Assembly: GCA_903822335.1 (NCBI GenBank)
Contig: CAIJOT010000220.1
Coordinates: 1-39,051 of the forward strand
From: an uncultured delta proteobacterium
GTDB taxonomy: Bacteria; Desulfobacterota; Syntrophorhabdia; Syntrophorhabdales; Syntrophorhabdaceae
Length of the DNA: 39,051 bases
Reading direction: 5' to 3'
The translations under genes and the position numbers were made by a program. The notes under the pieces are model-generated. The model was not told the origin of the DNA, searched no databases, and worked only from the letters and a program-made list of their open reading frames with translations. Positions 11,048 to 18,882 of the stretch are shown piece by piece; within the stretch, counting starts at the first letter, position 1; every line of letters begins with the position of its first letter.

Positions 11048-11246
11048 GATTATCGTAGATGAAGCAAAGTGCACTGGATGTGGCGACTGTGCTTTCATCT
11101 GCCCCGTAGGGGTATATGAGATACATAAGGGAAAGGCTATTCCTGTCGACGTCGAAAGCTGTTGTGGCAAAACATGCAGGCTTTGCGTTGAGTACTGCTG
11201 GAAGGATGCTATTCGACAAACAGAGCAGTGGCAAAACATCTTATAG
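11040..11246 (+). CDS. Small 4Fe-4S ferredoxin
   Basis: 68 residues. The first cluster motif is canonical (CTGCGDCAFICP). The second is irregular: CCGKTCRLCVEYC gives C-x3-C-x2-C-x3-C instead of C-x2-C-x2-C-x3-C. It overlaps the 2Fe-2S gene by 8 bases. Together with the 2Fe-2S protein it replaces the single two-domain SdhB subunit of succinate dehydrogenases, with two separate proteins. It is probably the electron exit or entry of the flavoprotein complex. Confidence 0.85.
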   Translation: MLKIIVDEAKCTGCGDCAFICPVGVYEIHKGKAIPVDVESCCGKTCRLCVEYCWKDAIRQTEQWQNIL

Positions 11247-11306
11247 GGTTTTGAGAGCATTGAGCAGGTTTTTAATTACAGAATATTTTTTTGGAGGACT
11301 AACATT

Positions 11307-12956
11307 ATGAATATGAGACAAGAGCTACTTCTCAGAACGAGGGTTCCAAAAGAGTATTGGCCGCCCGCTGATGCGTGGCCATCTATAAGGCCGACCCGTT
11401 TAGTGCCTTGGACGGAGGATTTTAACCTGGCAGAGTACCTCGTAGAACGGAATCTCGACGAAGGGAGAGAACAGAAAAGGGCTGTCTTTTTCCGGGACAA
11501 GTTCCTTAGTTATGGTCAACTTTCCCAAATGTCAAATAAACTTGGGAGTAGCCTGAAGAGACTTGGGATCAGGTCAGGTGACAGGGTTGCGATTAGAATG
11601 ACCAATAGCCCGGAATTCGTCATAAGCGATATGGCTATTCAGAAGATAGGCGCCATCTTGGTTCCCCTGTTTGTCTTGTTGAAGGCCCCCTCGATTGCCC
11701 ATATTCTTAAAGATGCAGAGGTTAGGGCAGTAATAGTCGATGCTGGTCTTATTGATGAGGTCGAGAAGGCAGGAATCGGTGATGGGGTGAATGTTATCGT
11801 TTATGGGGGAAACGAAGCACACACAAGTAAAAATTATCTTCTCTGGGAACGTCTTCTTGAAGAGGGTGACAAAAACGCAAAAAGCGAAAATATTTACTAC
11901 CATGATGCGGTAATGATCCATTATACGTCAGGGACAACAGGTTCCCCTAAAGGATGCATTCAGACACCCGTGGGTATATTGGGGCACGTGGCAGGGACTG
12001 TGAATCGTGCAGGTCTCAGGGAAGATGATATACTCTCAATTGCCCCACCCCTGCCTTTTGCTTATGGCCATGCTGCGGTCATGTATGCGCTTTGCGTCGG
12101 TGGTTCTTTTATCTTAATGGAGCGATTCAGTGTGGAAGAGTTCTTATCACAGGCAGAATGTTACCGGGCAACAGTCCTAGTCGGTGTTCCGACCACCTAC
12201 CGAATGATGTTGCCTGAAATACCAAAATACGACCTTAGTTCTGTCAGATTGCTAATGACGGCAGGTGAGACGTTCACAGAAGACCTGGAGTCTTCGCTTA
12301 AAAAAATCCTACCAAAGGTCAAATTTTTCAACTCTTACGGGTATACTGAGATGTGGAATTTTATTGGCACCATACCTGGTGTTCATTCCGCAACTTCGCT
12401 TGGCATACCTTATGATGGATATGAGGTAAAAATTGTCGACGAGCAGACCGGAAAAGAAGTGGGGGTCAGAGAGGTCGGGGTAATTAAGGCGTGTGGTGCG
12501 GCCGGTACCCTATACTGGAGGATTCCTGATAAACAAAGTCTCGTCGTAAGTAACGGTATGTTCTATTCCGGCGATCTCGCCTATCGAGATGAACAGGGGG
12601 TATTTTGGTTCAAGGCCAGGGACGTGGATATCATTAAGAGTTCCGGTTACCTGATTGCTCCCTACGAGATTGAGGGTGTACTCAGCAGCCATCCCGCGGT
12701 CGCAATTGTCGGCTGTATTGGTGTACCAGATCCTGTCAAAGGAGAAATAATAAAGGCGTTCGTAAAATTGAAGGCTGAATTTCAGCCTTCTGAGAAACTC
12801 ATTGCAGAATTGGAGCGGTTTGCTGAGGAAAAGCTTGAGAAGTACAAGGTTCCGAAAGCGTGGGAGTTCATCCAAGAGATGCCTGTAACGGCAAGTGGCA
12901 AAACAATGCGCCGGGGCTTGAAGGAACTGGAGCTAAAAAAGAAAACTGCGGGGTAA
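11307..12956 (+). CDS. AMP-forming acyl-CoA ligase, benzoate/2-aminobenzoate-CoA ligase-like
   Basis: 549 residues of the ANL superfamily. Seen: P-loop YTSGTTGSPKG (about residues 209-219), YGYTEMW, SGDLAYRD, the hinge KARDVDIIKSSGY, and the catalytic lysine near the end (TASGKTMRR). The opening EYWPPADAWP and the substrate-region APPLPFAYGHAA resemble aromatic-acid CoA ligases, so an aromatic or similar carboxylate is the best guess; this is similarity-based. It should activate the acid brought in by the TRAP transporter. The start follows TTGGAGG; a second ATG two codons on is an alternative. Confidence 0.85.
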   Translation: MNMRQELLLRTRVPKEYWPPADAWPSIRPTRLVPWTEDFNLAEYLVERNLDEGREQKRAVFFRDKFLSYGQLSQMSNKLGSSLKRLGIRSGDRVAIRMTNSPEFVISDMAIQKIGAILVPLFVLLKAPSIAHILKDAEVRAVIVDAGLIDEVEKAGIGDGVNVIVYGGNEAHTSKNYLLWERLLEEGDKNAKSENIYYHDAVMIHYTSGTTGSPKGCIQTPVGILGHVAGTVNRAGLREDDILSIAPPLPFAYGHAAVMYALCVGGSFILMERFSVEEFLSQAECYRATVLVGVPTTYRMMLPEIPKYDLSSVRLLMTAGETFTEDLESSLKKILPKVKFFNSYGYTEMWNFIGTIPGVHSATSLGIPYDGYEVKIVDEQTGKEVGVREVGVIKACGAAGTLYWRIPDKQSLVVSNGMFYSGDLAYRDEQGVFWFKARDVDIIKSSGYLIAPYEIEGVLSSHPAVAIVGCIGVPDPVKGEIIKAFVKLKAEFQPSEKLIAELERFAEEKLEKYKVPKAWEFIQEMPVTASGKTMRRGLKELELKKKTAG

Positions 12957-13021
12957 TAAGGCGGCAAAAATCAATGTGCTTCATTCATGTGGAGATTATT
13001 AAAAGTTAGGAGGGTTAAAGT

Positions 13022-15139
13022 ATGAACGAGGATACTTCAATAAAGAGAGATTCAACAGTCAGGAAAACAATATGTTTCTTCTGCCCGCCCGGTTGTGGTA
13101 TCGACATCGAAGTGAAAGACAATAAGCCTGTAAGTGTTGTGGGCATGATGGAGAGCATTATAGGGCCGATCTGTATTAAGGGCGAAGTAATCCCAGAATG
13201 GTATGAACACGAACTGAAGAACAGGCTCCTGAACCCGCTAAAAAAGGTGAAAGGGGGATGGAAAAAGGTTGACTGGCACGACGCTTTTAATCTGATGATT
13301 GATAAACTTGGCCAAATAAAAGAGAAATACGGCGCTCGGGCCTTGGCCTCTTATATTGGTCAGGTTGAGAGCTTCCGAGATTTTGGATACGCAGCCAGGA
13401 GATTCTTTATTGGATTTGGGTCAGATTCATATTACTCTGTTGACTCGACATGTTATTTTGCAAAGGTAATAGCTGGCGAGACTACTTACGGCGGTTATGC
13501 ACCCCCAACCCTTGTTGGGACAAAGCTCATTACCACATGGGCAGCAAATCCCACAGGTTCTGTCCCCTTTGCAGCAGACAATATGTTTCTTATGAAGCAG
13601 CAGGGCACAAAACTGGTGGTTGTAGACCCCAGACGTACATTTTTGGCGAAAGCCGCGGATATGCATTTGCAGTTGCGGCCAGGCACGGATTGTGCCTTAG
13701 CGCTCGGTATTATTAACGTGATGATAGAGGAGCAGCTTTATGATAAAGAGTTTGTAGAAAAGTATACAACGGGGATTGCAGAGCTAGCCCAACACGTAAA
13801 AGCATATACGCCGGAAAAGGTCCAGGAAATAACATGGGTTTCTGCTGATCTAATAAGGGCTTACGCGAGACTCTACGCGACATCCAAACCAGCAGTGATA
13901 TTTCAAGGGAACTGTCTTGATTGTGTGGAGAACGGTTTCCAGGCATGCCGGGCTTTATGTTTCATGATAGCACTCTCGGGCAACCTTGATGTGCGTGGTG
14001 GGTCTACACTTATGCCCTTTTATATATTCAGCAAAATTGCCTTGGAAACGGTTCCGGAGGAGGAAAGACCGCCAAAGGGAGCGGGGGCAAAGACGTGGCC
14101 TCTCTTTTATGAACGTGTCGGCCAGCCGCCGATGGAAGGAATGATACGAGCTATTCTTGACGAAAGACCATATCCAATCAAAGCGCTCATTGTGCAGGCA
14201 GGCAATCCTGTTCTCACATGGGTAGATGCGAACCGGCAAAAAAGGGCATATGAGAAGCTTGACTTTATGGTGGTTCATGACCTTTTCATGACAGAAACTG
14301 CCGAACTGGCTGATCTTGTGCTCCCAGCCTGCACAACTTTCGAGCAGCAAGAAATCTATCAGTACGTAGGTAGACCCATGTTCGCTCTAATGAACAAGGT
14401 TATAGAACCTCCCGAGGGCTGCCTGGAAGACTGGAAATTGTGGTGGGAGTTGGCCTATAGGATGGGTTTTGGCGAAAAGTACTTGCCATGGAAGGATGTC
14501 ACGGAAATGCAGAATCAGCTATTGAGGGATTGTAAGCTTAGCATTCCTGTCACTGTCGATGACCTTAAAGCTAATCCTGCTGGTTTTTTTCACAAGAAAA
14601 GGGAATGGAAAAAATATGAAAAAGAGGGCTTTAATACACCCAGCGGAAAGTGCGAGTTCTATTCGCAAAAGCTAAAAGAGTTTGGACTTGATCCCCTACC
14701 CACTTTTTATGAGACTTCTGAAAGCCCTGTCTCTGCGCCACGGCTTTTTGAAAGGTTCCCGTTAATCTTGACCACCGGCACCCGTTCACTTCACTTTATG
14801 CATTCTCTTCATAGGAATACCCCCAGTTTAAGGGCAAGAGACTCGGAACCGCTGGTGGAGATCAATACACAGACTGCGCAAAAATTGGGGATAAAAAGTG
14901 GTGATATGGTCACTATTGAAACACAAAGAGGGATGGTGTTGATGAAGGCCGCAGCCACAGCCGACATTCATCCTATGGTAGTGTCCTTACCCCACGCGTG
15001 GGGCGGACTGGCAAATGGGAACCTACTTACAGGCGGCAATTATGATCCCGCATGGGGTGGGATGCCTGCAAGGGCACTTTTGTGTCGGGTAAGAAAGGCA
15101 GATCCCGTGCAATCCCCGGAAGTCAGGGTGGAGGGCTAA
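13022..15139 (+). CDS. DMSO-reductase-family molybdo/tungsto-enzyme with Cys metal ligand
   Basis: 705 residues. The N-terminal Fe4S4 site is complete (Cys18, Cys21, Cys25, Cys51). Cys144 in DSTCYFAK aligns with the cysteine metal ligand of acetylene hydratase and Nap-type enzymes. Bis-MGD motifs are present: VVDPRRT, LRPGTDCALALG, NTPSGKCEFYS, and a C-terminal cap with LPHAWGG. No Tat signal is visible, so it is probably cytoplasmic. The closest family I recall is the acetylene-hydratase-like branch, but the catalytic Asp after the second cysteine of acetylene hydratase is a Pro here (CFFCPPGC). The reaction is unknown; in this operon, redox or hydration chemistry on the CoA-activated substrate is plausible. 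A strong GGAGG precedes the ATG. Confidence 0.85.
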   Translation: MNEDTSIKRDSTVRKTICFFCPPGCGIDIEVKDNKPVSVVGMMESIIGPICIKGEVIPEWYEHELKNRLLNPLKKVKGGWKKVDWHDAFNLMIDKLGQIKEKYGARALASYIGQVESFRDFGYAARRFFIGFGSDSYYSVDSTCYFAKVIAGETTYGGYAPPTLVGTKLITTWAANPTGSVPFAADNMFLMKQQGTKLVVVDPRRTFLAKAADMHLQLRPGTDCALALGIINVMIEEQLYDKEFVEKYTTGIAELAQHVKAYTPEKVQEITWVSADLIRAYARLYATSKPAVIFQGNCLDCVENGFQACRALCFMIALSGNLDVRGGSTLMPFYIFSKIALETVPEEERPPKGAGAKTWPLFYERVGQPPMEGMIRAILDERPYPIKALIVQAGNPVLTWVDANRQKRAYEKLDFMVVHDLFMTETAELADLVLPACTTFEQQEIYQYVGRPMFALMNKVIEPPEGCLEDWKLWWELAYRMGFGEKYLPWKDVTEMQNQLLRDCKLSIPVTVDDLKANPAGFFHKKREWKKYEKEGFNTPSGKCEFYSQKLKEFGLDPLPTFYETSESPVSAPRLFERFPLILTTGTRSLHFMHSLHRNTPSLRARDSEPLVEINTQTAQKLGIKSGDMVTIETQRGMVLMKAAATADIHPMVVSLPHAWGGLANGNLLTGGNYDPAWGGMPARALLCRVRKADPVQSPEVRVEG

Positions 15140-15180
15140 TAGTAGCTGTTTATGACTCAACTTGCGAGGTACCGGGAAGA

Positions 15181-15849
15181 ATGCAATTGTATAATGAGAT
15201 GGTGGCAGCGCTGAAGGAGTGGGATAAAGAGGCGTTTCTAAATGTGGTACAGTCAGGCCTTTCTCGGGGTCTAAGCGCTCTCGAGATTGCAAAGGAGGAA
15301 CTGCGTCCGTTAGTTAAAGAAATCTCTGAAAGATTCCAGCAGAATGACATTATTTTCCCGGAATTTCTGTTGATGAGCGATGCGATTCAGGCAGGATTTC
15401 AATTTCTCCTCCCCCTCATTAAGGAATCCACGATAAAGCAAAACAATCCGGAAAAGGTGGTTCTGGGTGTAATTGAAGGAGATATCCATGATATAGGCAA
15501 AAATATTGTGAAAATGGCACTCGAAGTTGAGGGCTTCGAAGTGATTGACTTGGGCTGTGATGTACCTGTTCATAAGTTTGTGGAAGCAGCCAGGGAAAGC
15601 GGGGCAAGAATCATTGCCAGCTCCAGCCTCATGACTCCCACGCTTACTAAGATGCAGGAACTGGAGAATGAATTGGGAAGGGCTGGCCTTAAAGGCAAGA
15701 TTAAGACGATCATAGGAGGGGAAGCGACGTCCCGCGAATTTGCAGAGAAGATAGGCGCTGATGCCTGGGGAGAAGAAGCAATAGAGGGTGTCGAGAAAAT
15801 CAAAGAACTGGTGGTGCAAATGAAAAGGGACTGCATAGAGATAGTATAG
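15181..15849 (+). CDS. Methyltransferase-type corrinoid protein
   Basis: 222 residues with the two-domain layout of MtbC/MttC/MtgC and methionine-synthase modules: an N-terminal four-helix cap (1-90), then a Rossmann B12 domain with the base-off/His-on motif D-x-H-x-x-G (EGDIHDIGKN, His103 as the cobalt ligand), SSSLMTPT and IIGGEAT. I reject the track start at 15052, whose extra 43 residues overlap the molybdoenzyme and match nothing; the ATG at 15181 begins the normal helical cap. Such proteins carry a methyl group on cobalt between two methyltransferases, but no MttB, MtgB or UroD-like partner is in the window. Its reactivator is three genes downstream of dctP. Confidence 0.9.
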   Translation: MQLYNEMVAALKEWDKEAFLNVVQSGLSRGLSALEIAKEELRPLVKEISERFQQNDIIFPEFLLMSDAIQAGFQFLLPLIKESTIKQNNPEKVVLGVIEGDIHDIGKNIVKMALEVEGFEVIDLGCDVPVHKFVEAARESGARIIASSSLMTPTLTKMQELENELGRAGLKGKIKTIIGGEATSREFAEKIGADAWGEEAIEGVEKIKELVVQMKRDCIEIV

Positions 15850-15916
15850 AAGTTCTGTTTGTAGCACGGCACTTTTCCGATAAGGATAAAGTGAACGAAA
15901 TAAAAGGAGGTAGACT

Positions 15917-16981
15917 ATGAATGGAAGGACAAGAAGTAGGCAAATCAGTCTATTAATTATGGTGGGTTTCATGTGTGTGTTTTTCTTTGCAAGCATGCAA
16001 TCGGTGGGAGCAGCTCCGGAAGCGCCTATGGTGCTCTCGTTTTCGAGCTGGGGAACTGATAAAGAGCCTGCGATTCCCGCATGGCTGCAGATGGATAAAG
16101 ACCTGCAGGAGGCTACTAAGGGTAAGGTAAAATTGAAAATTTACCACGGCGAGACATTGGGTAAGGCTAAAGAGCATTATGAAATAGCACTTAAGGGAAT
16201 AGCTGATATGGCTTATTTGAACATCTCATTCACACCTGGACGCTTCCCGATCACCGATCTGGTAACCTTTTCTTATGCGTCTTCAGCTGAGGCAATGACC
16301 GAAGGTTTGATGGAGTTGATGAAAAAGGGATATCTAAACAAAGAGTACGCAAATGTGAAACTGCTCTACGTTTTCACTGGAGGTCCTTGCCACCTCATGT
16401 GGAGGAAAGGGACCAAACCTGCAACCTCTCTTGTTGAATTAAAAGGGATGAAGATCAGAATTCCAGGGATGGCTGCGAGAGACTTAATCACAACCGCAGG
16501 AGCAACTCCTGTGAGTATCCCTATGCCGGAAGTCTACACTGCCCTCGAAAGGGGAGTGATAGATGGCGTATTCAGTACGGCAGAAGTGTTGGATACCTTC
16601 CGGTTGGCCCATGTATCTAATGAAATCACGAAAGTGAACTTCTTAACCTTCGCCTTCGCAACTTTGATGAACAAGAATACCTGGGAAAAACTACCAAAGG
16701 AAGCTAAGGACGTGCTTGAGAGGAATAGGGCTAAATATGCCCTTATGGCCAGTAGCCAACATGACCGTGATGATGTAAAAGCTATCGAGAATAACAAGCC
16801 GAAAATCTATAACCTGCCTGCATCCGACACGAAGAGGCTCAAAGAGATATTGGCGCCATCAGTAAAGGCCTATATTGAAAAATACGAGGCGGCTGGATAT
16901 CCGATGAAAAAGGCGGCGAAAGACTATTATATGTTTATGAAGCAAAAATACGGCGAGGAACCCTTTATTCTCGATTTCTAA
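15917..16981 (+). CDS. dctP: TRAP transporter periplasmic solute-binding protein DctP
   Basis: 354 residues. A signal peptide is clear: Arg-rich start, hydrophobic core LLIMVGFMCVFFFA, cleavage expected near SVGAA (about residue 32). The mature part has the DctP fold, including LKGMKIRIP, where the conserved Arg normally salt-bridges the ligand's carboxylate, and GVIDGVFS. It should bind an organic acid in the periplasm and deliver it to DctQM. A strong GGAGG precedes the ATG. Its position inside the enzyme operon suggests the imported acid is the operon's substrate. Confidence 0.92.
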   Translation: MNGRTRSRQISLLIMVGFMCVFFFASMQSVGAAPEAPMVLSFSSWGTDKEPAIPAWLQMDKDLQEATKGKVKLKIYHGETLGKAKEHYEIALKGIADMAYLNISFTPGRFPITDLVTFSYASSAEAMTEGLMELMKKGYLNKEYANVKLLYVFTGGPCHLMWRKGTKPATSLVELKGMKIRIPGMAARDLITTAGATPVSIPMPEVYTALERGVIDGVFSTAEVLDTFRLAHVSNEITKVNFLTFAFATLMNKNTWEKLPKEAKDVLERNRAKYALMASSQHDRDDVKAIENNKPKIYNLPASDTKRLKEILAPSVKAYIEKYEAAGYPMKKAAKDYYMFMKQKYGEEPFILDF

Positions 16982-17017
16982 TAGAGAAAAGCACTCGCAG
17001 AGGGGAGGAAGCGAAAC

Positions 17018-17506
17018 ATGGAAGCTATGGAGAGATATATGAAAGGGCTCACAAACATCACCCTTATGTTAGGCCTATTTGTAATGGCTGGTTTAATGTT
17101 CCTCACAGCTTTTGATGTCATAGGACGATCTTTTGGGCACTCTGTTCCCGGCGCCTACCAGATCAGCGAGATCATGGAAGTGTGGGTAATCTGCCTTGCA
17201 TGGCCCGTTACTGAGTTGGTAAAAGGGCATGTTGAGATGGACATAGTCTTTACGCGCCTTTCCCGCCCAACTCAACATAGAATAGAGATTCTTACCAACC
17301 TTCTTACGCTGGGAATCTTCTGCCTTGTAATCTGGCAAGGTATAACACTTGTGAAAAGGAATTTCGAGCTGGGTGAGCTTATCCCGATTCTCCAAATCCC
17401 CCTTTATCCATTCCAGGTTGTCATTTCAATCGCTGCGGCAGTAAACTGTCTGGTATTGATCGTCCGGTTGTTAGGGTTCTTCGGATATAAGTCCAAGGGC
17501 GTATAG
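17018..17506 (+). CDS. dctQ: TRAP transporter small membrane subunit DctQ
   Basis: 162 residues with four predicted transmembrane helices, typical of DctQ, and the family-like segment FDVIGRSFGHSVPGA followed by the SEIMEVWVICLAWP helix. It pairs with DctM to form the sodium-coupled translocator. It lies 36 bases after dctP with GGGGAGG upstream, and 74 bases before dctM. Confidence 0.9.
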   Translation: MEAMERYMKGLTNITLMLGLFVMAGLMFLTAFDVIGRSFGHSVPGAYQISEIMEVWVICLAWPVTELVKGHVEMDIVFTRLSRPTQHRIEILTNLLTLGIFCLVIWQGITLVKRNFELGELIPILQIPLYPFQVVISIAAAVNCLVLIVRLLGFFGYKSKGV

Positions 17507-17580
17507 CCAAAATCTGCTTAAGGGTCGTGGCTGAACATACTTAAACACGTACCCTTGAGTTTACTCGGAGGTAGAGTATC

Positions 17581-18882
17581 ATGTCTGATATACTGATTAT
17601 TGGAATCACCATGTTGACCTTTGTTGTGCTTCTTGTCCTTAGAGTGCAAATTGCCATTGTCTTTGCCGTATCGGGACTCGTAGGTGTTACATTGATGAGA
17701 GGATTCGATTCAGGGGTTGCTGCACTTGGGCTTGCAGTGTATTCCGAAAGCTCAAATTATATTCTCCTGTCTATTCCTCTCTTCATTGTTATGGGTAATT
17801 TCCTTTTCCACAGCGGGATAAGCAGCCTGCTATACGAATTCGCCTTTACGTGGTCAGGGGGAGTAAGAGGGTCGCTTGCCTATGCAACCATCATCGCCTG
17901 CACGTTTTTCGGAGCCTGTACCGGCTCAAGTATGGCTGCAGTGGGGACCATTGGTCCGGTAGCGCTGCGGGAGATGGAGAAGCACAATTACAAATCGAGT
18001 CTGGCTTACGGCTGCATAACCTCTGCCTCGAGTCTTGGCATAATGATCCCCCCGAGCCTCGCATTCATTGTGTACGGCTATATATGCTCGGTACCCATAG
18101 GGCCCCTATTCATTGCCGGAATATTCCCCGGAATCTTGACTGCCTTTATGCTGATGGGCCTTGTGCTCTATATGGTTAACAGGAATCCAAGTCTGGCTCC
18201 GAAAAGCGAGCTGAGATTTACCTTGAAGGAAAAATTGGTGAGCACGAGCAAGATATGGTGGATAGTTGTCCTCTTCGTGGTGATTGTAGGCGGATTACTG
18301 GTCGGCATCTTTACTGCTACAGAGGCGGCCGGGGCAGGTGCGTTCACGACATTTCTCATACTGGTGTTTACGAGAAGAATGAGCTGGAAAGTCTTTAGGG
18401 CTTCGCTCGTGGATACCGCCAAGACTTCCTGCATGATATTCACCATCATCATAGGCGCCAAGGTCTTCAATACCTTTCTCGGCTTGAGCGGTCTTCCACA
18501 GACTTTTGCCGAATATATGGTTGCGCTCCCCGTATCCCGATATTGGGTCCTGGCCCTTATACTTTTTCTTTACGTCCCGCTTGGCTGTTTCATAGACTCG
18601 GTACCCATGTTTTTTCTTACCTTGCCCGTTGTCTTCCCTGTGATCGACAAGCTGGGATTCGACCCTCTGCTGTTTGGTGTTCTGGTCACCTTGATGGCGC
18701 AGATATCTCTGTTGACGCCGCCGGTGGGTATGAACGTGTATGTGCTGAGCGGCGTCTCCGGTAGGCCCCTCACGGAGTGTTTTGCCGGATCGATACCCTT
18801 TCTCATCCCCATGTGTCTGACTGTTGTCCTTTTGGTGTTATTCCCGCAGATAACGCTGTTCCTGCCGGCTCTGATGAAATGA
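17581..18882 (+). CDS. dctM: TRAP transporter large membrane subunit DctM
   Basis: 433 residues, strongly hydrophobic, about 12 helices, the standard DctM length. Family stretches include SIPLFIVMGNFLF, TFFGACTGSSMAAVGTIGP, IPPSLAFIVYG, and near the end SVPMFFLTLPVVFP and LTPPVGMNVYV. It forms the transport channel with DctQ. Its TGA overlaps the ATG of the RACE gene (ATGA), coupling transporter and corrinoid reactivator translation. Confidence 0.93.
   Translation: MSDILIIGITMLTFVVLLVLRVQIAIVFAVSGLVGVTLMRGFDSGVAALGLAVYSESSNYILLSIPLFIVMGNFLFHSGISSLLYEFAFTWSGGVRGSLAYATIIACTFFGACTGSSMAAVGTIGPVALREMEKHNYKSSLAYGCITSASSLGIMIPPSLAFIVYGYICSVPIGPLFIAGIFPGILTAFMLMGLVLYMVNRNPSLAPKSELRFTLKEKLVSTSKIWWIVVLFVVIVGGLLVGIFTATEAAGAGAFTTFLILVFTRRMSWKVFRASLVDTAKTSCMIFTIIIGAKVFNTFLGLSGLPQTFAEYMVALPVSRYWVLALILFLYVPLGCFIDSVPMFFLTLPVVFPVIDKLGFDPLLFGVLVTLMAQISLLTPPVGMNVYVLSGVSGRPLTECFAGSIPFLIPMCLTVVLLVLFPQITLFLPALMK

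Noticed and set aside
13022-15139. Acetylene hydratase
   Set aside because: Overall resemblance is good, but the catalytic Asp after the second cluster cysteine is Pro, and the operon context (CoA ligase, TRAP, corrinoid) does not fit acetylene use.
15052-15180. N-terminal extension of the corrinoid protein in the ORF track
   Set aside because: It overlaps the molybdoenzyme gene, matches no domain, and the normal four-helix cap begins at the ATG at 15181.
18777-18878. N-terminal extension of the RACE protein in the ORF track
   Set aside because: It is out-of-frame dctM sequence; the ATGA overlap at 18879 gives the expected 2Fe-2S domain start.
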